Origin: an uncultured Bilophila sp.
GTDB taxonomy: Bacteria; Desulfobacterota; Desulfovibrionia; Desulfovibrionales; Desulfovibrionaceae
Assembly: GCA_959604115.1 (NCBI GenBank)
Contig: CAUHBW010000273.1
Location: 1-5,529, forward strand
Direction of reading: 5' to 3'
Length of the DNA stretch: 5,529 nt
Shown: positions 4,763 through 5,529 of the stretch, one piece after another
How positions within the stretch are numbered: the stretch's first letter is position 1
Layout: the number at the start of each line of letters is the position of its first letter
Notes under the pieces: generated by a model
The model's database searches: none
What the model was told of the DNA's origin: nothing
What the model saw: the letters and a program-made list of their open reading frames with translations, nothing else
Program-made: the position numbers and the translations under genes

Positions 4763-5521
4763 ATGCTTCTGACCGTTTCCATCCTCTGCGTCGTCACCTT
4801 CATGGCCGGCCTCATCGACAGCATCGCCGGAGGCGGCGGCCTGCTCCGGCTTCCCGCGCTGCTCGTGGCGGGCGTTCCGCCGCAACAAGCTCTCGGCACC
4901 AACAAGTTCGTCGGGGCGATGGGTACCGGCGCGGCCATGCTCAACTTCGCGCGCAAGGGGCTGATCCTCTGGAAGCTGGCGCTCATCGGCATTCCGTGCG
5001 CGCTGCTCGGCTCGGCGGCGGGCAGCAAGTGCATCCTCGCCTTCGACACCCAGACCGCCGGAAAAATCCTGATCGCCCTGCTGCCGGTAGCGGCGATCAT
5101 AACCCTGATTCCCCGCCGTTCCAAGTCGTGCAAGGAGACCTTCTCCTCGCTGGACGTCCATCTCCTGACGCCGCTGATCTGTTTCGGGGTCGGCTTCTAT
5201 GACGGCTTTTTCGGTCCGGGCGCGGGGAGTTTCTTCATCATCGCCTTCAACCTCTGCCTGCGGATGAATCTCATTCAGGCTTCGGCGCTGACCAAGGTGT
5301 TCAACCTTTCGTCCAACCTCGGCTCGCTGATCGTGTTTCTGATCCACGGGGACGTGCTCTTTCTCTACGCCATCCCCATGACCGTTGCGGACGTGCTCGG
5401 CAACCTCACCGGGAGCCAGCTCGCCATCCGCACCGGCCCCACCATCGTGCGCCGCTTCCTGCTCCTTTCGCTGATCATTCTGTTCGTTTCCCTGATCTGG
5501 AAGTATTATTTCGCAGGGTAA
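4763..5521 (+). CDS. TauE/SafE (YfcA-like) membrane permease
   Basis: This 252-residue integral inner-membrane protein belongs to the TauE/SafE family, whose characterised members move sulfite, sulfoacetate or related organic anions; the substrate here cannot be read from sequence. About seven to eight hydrophobic segments are visible, roughly at 3-20, 33-55, 68-90, 100-117, 132-160, 178-195, 198-217 and 231-248. The two family half-repeats are clear: DSIAGGGGLLRLPALL (19-34) with ALGTNKF (43-49), and YDGFFGPGAG (146-155) with ASALTKVFNLSSN (173-185). Arg29 occupies a site that is usually small or polar in the first motif. GGGGA (4751-4755) precedes the ATG by seven bases. Length is near the family norm of ~250. 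It stands alone, divergent from aat, and its terminator would lie beyond the window end. Confidence 0.92.
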   Translation: MLLTVSILCVVTFMAGLIDSIAGGGGLLRLPALLVAGVPPQQALGTNKFVGAMGTGAAMLNFARKGLILWKLALIGIPCALLGSAAGSKCILAFDTQTAGKILIALLPVAAIITLIPRRSKSCKETFSSLDVHLLTPLICFGVGFYDGFFGPGAGSFFIIAFNLCLRMNLIQASALTKVFNLSSNLGSLIVFLIHGDVLFLYAIPMTVADVLGNLTGSQLAIRTGPTIVRRFLLLSLIILFVSLIWKYYFAG

Positions 5522-5529
5522 GCGAAGAT

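Noticed and set aside
1..5529. CRISPR arrays, insertion sequences, attachment sites
   Set aside because: No regularly spaced repeats, transposase-like frames or terminal inverted repeats were seen.

Overview
The window is a high-GC bacterial chromosome segment (roughly 60% G+C, third codon positions mostly G or C). Six complete protein genes and several well-formed intrinsic terminators are visible. The gene set fits a deltaproteobacterial sulfate- or sulfite-metabolising organism of the Desulfovibrio/Bilophila type: a deacetylase with a Cys-rich tail, type IV pilin-like proteins, a YheT-type hydrolase, Aat and a TauE/SafE-type permease. That assignment is an inference from gene content and composition only.

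Layout. Positions 1-77 hold the tail of an upstream transcript and its terminator. Positions 170-1459 (+) encode a histone-deacetylase-superfamily amidohydrolase with a C-terminal cysteine-rich extension. A hairpin at 1464-1502, flanked by A and T tracts, can end both this gene and the convergent gene. Two tandem prepilin genes follow on the minus strand (1510-1935 and 2097-2603). They share a nearly identical N-terminal helix but have unrelated heads. Positions 2604-2920 (317 bases) carry no gene. They hold a candidate pilin promoter overlapped by a 16-bp-period direct repeat, a minus-strand intrinsic terminator with no gene ahead of it, and a compact set of hairpins. Positions 2921-3919 (+) encode a YheT-family alpha/beta hydrolase, convergent with aat (3989-4651, minus) across a shared hairpin. 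A 111-base divergent spacer then leads into a TauE/SafE permease gene (4763-5521, +).

The genes do not form one pathway. Apart from the two pilins, neighbours alternate strand, so most are probably single-gene units. Aat belongs to the N-degron protein-quality pathway. The pilins would need an assembly machine (prepilin peptidase, ATPase, platform protein) encoded elsewhere. The permease would export or import a small sulfur or organic anion.

The parts most worth a second look are three. One is the intergenic region 2660-2800, with a possible unannotated small RNA or leader plus operator-like repeats. Another is the mosaic downstream pilin gene, whose third-position GC falls from about 82% to 50% partway through. 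The third is the cysteine-rich tail of the deacetylase.
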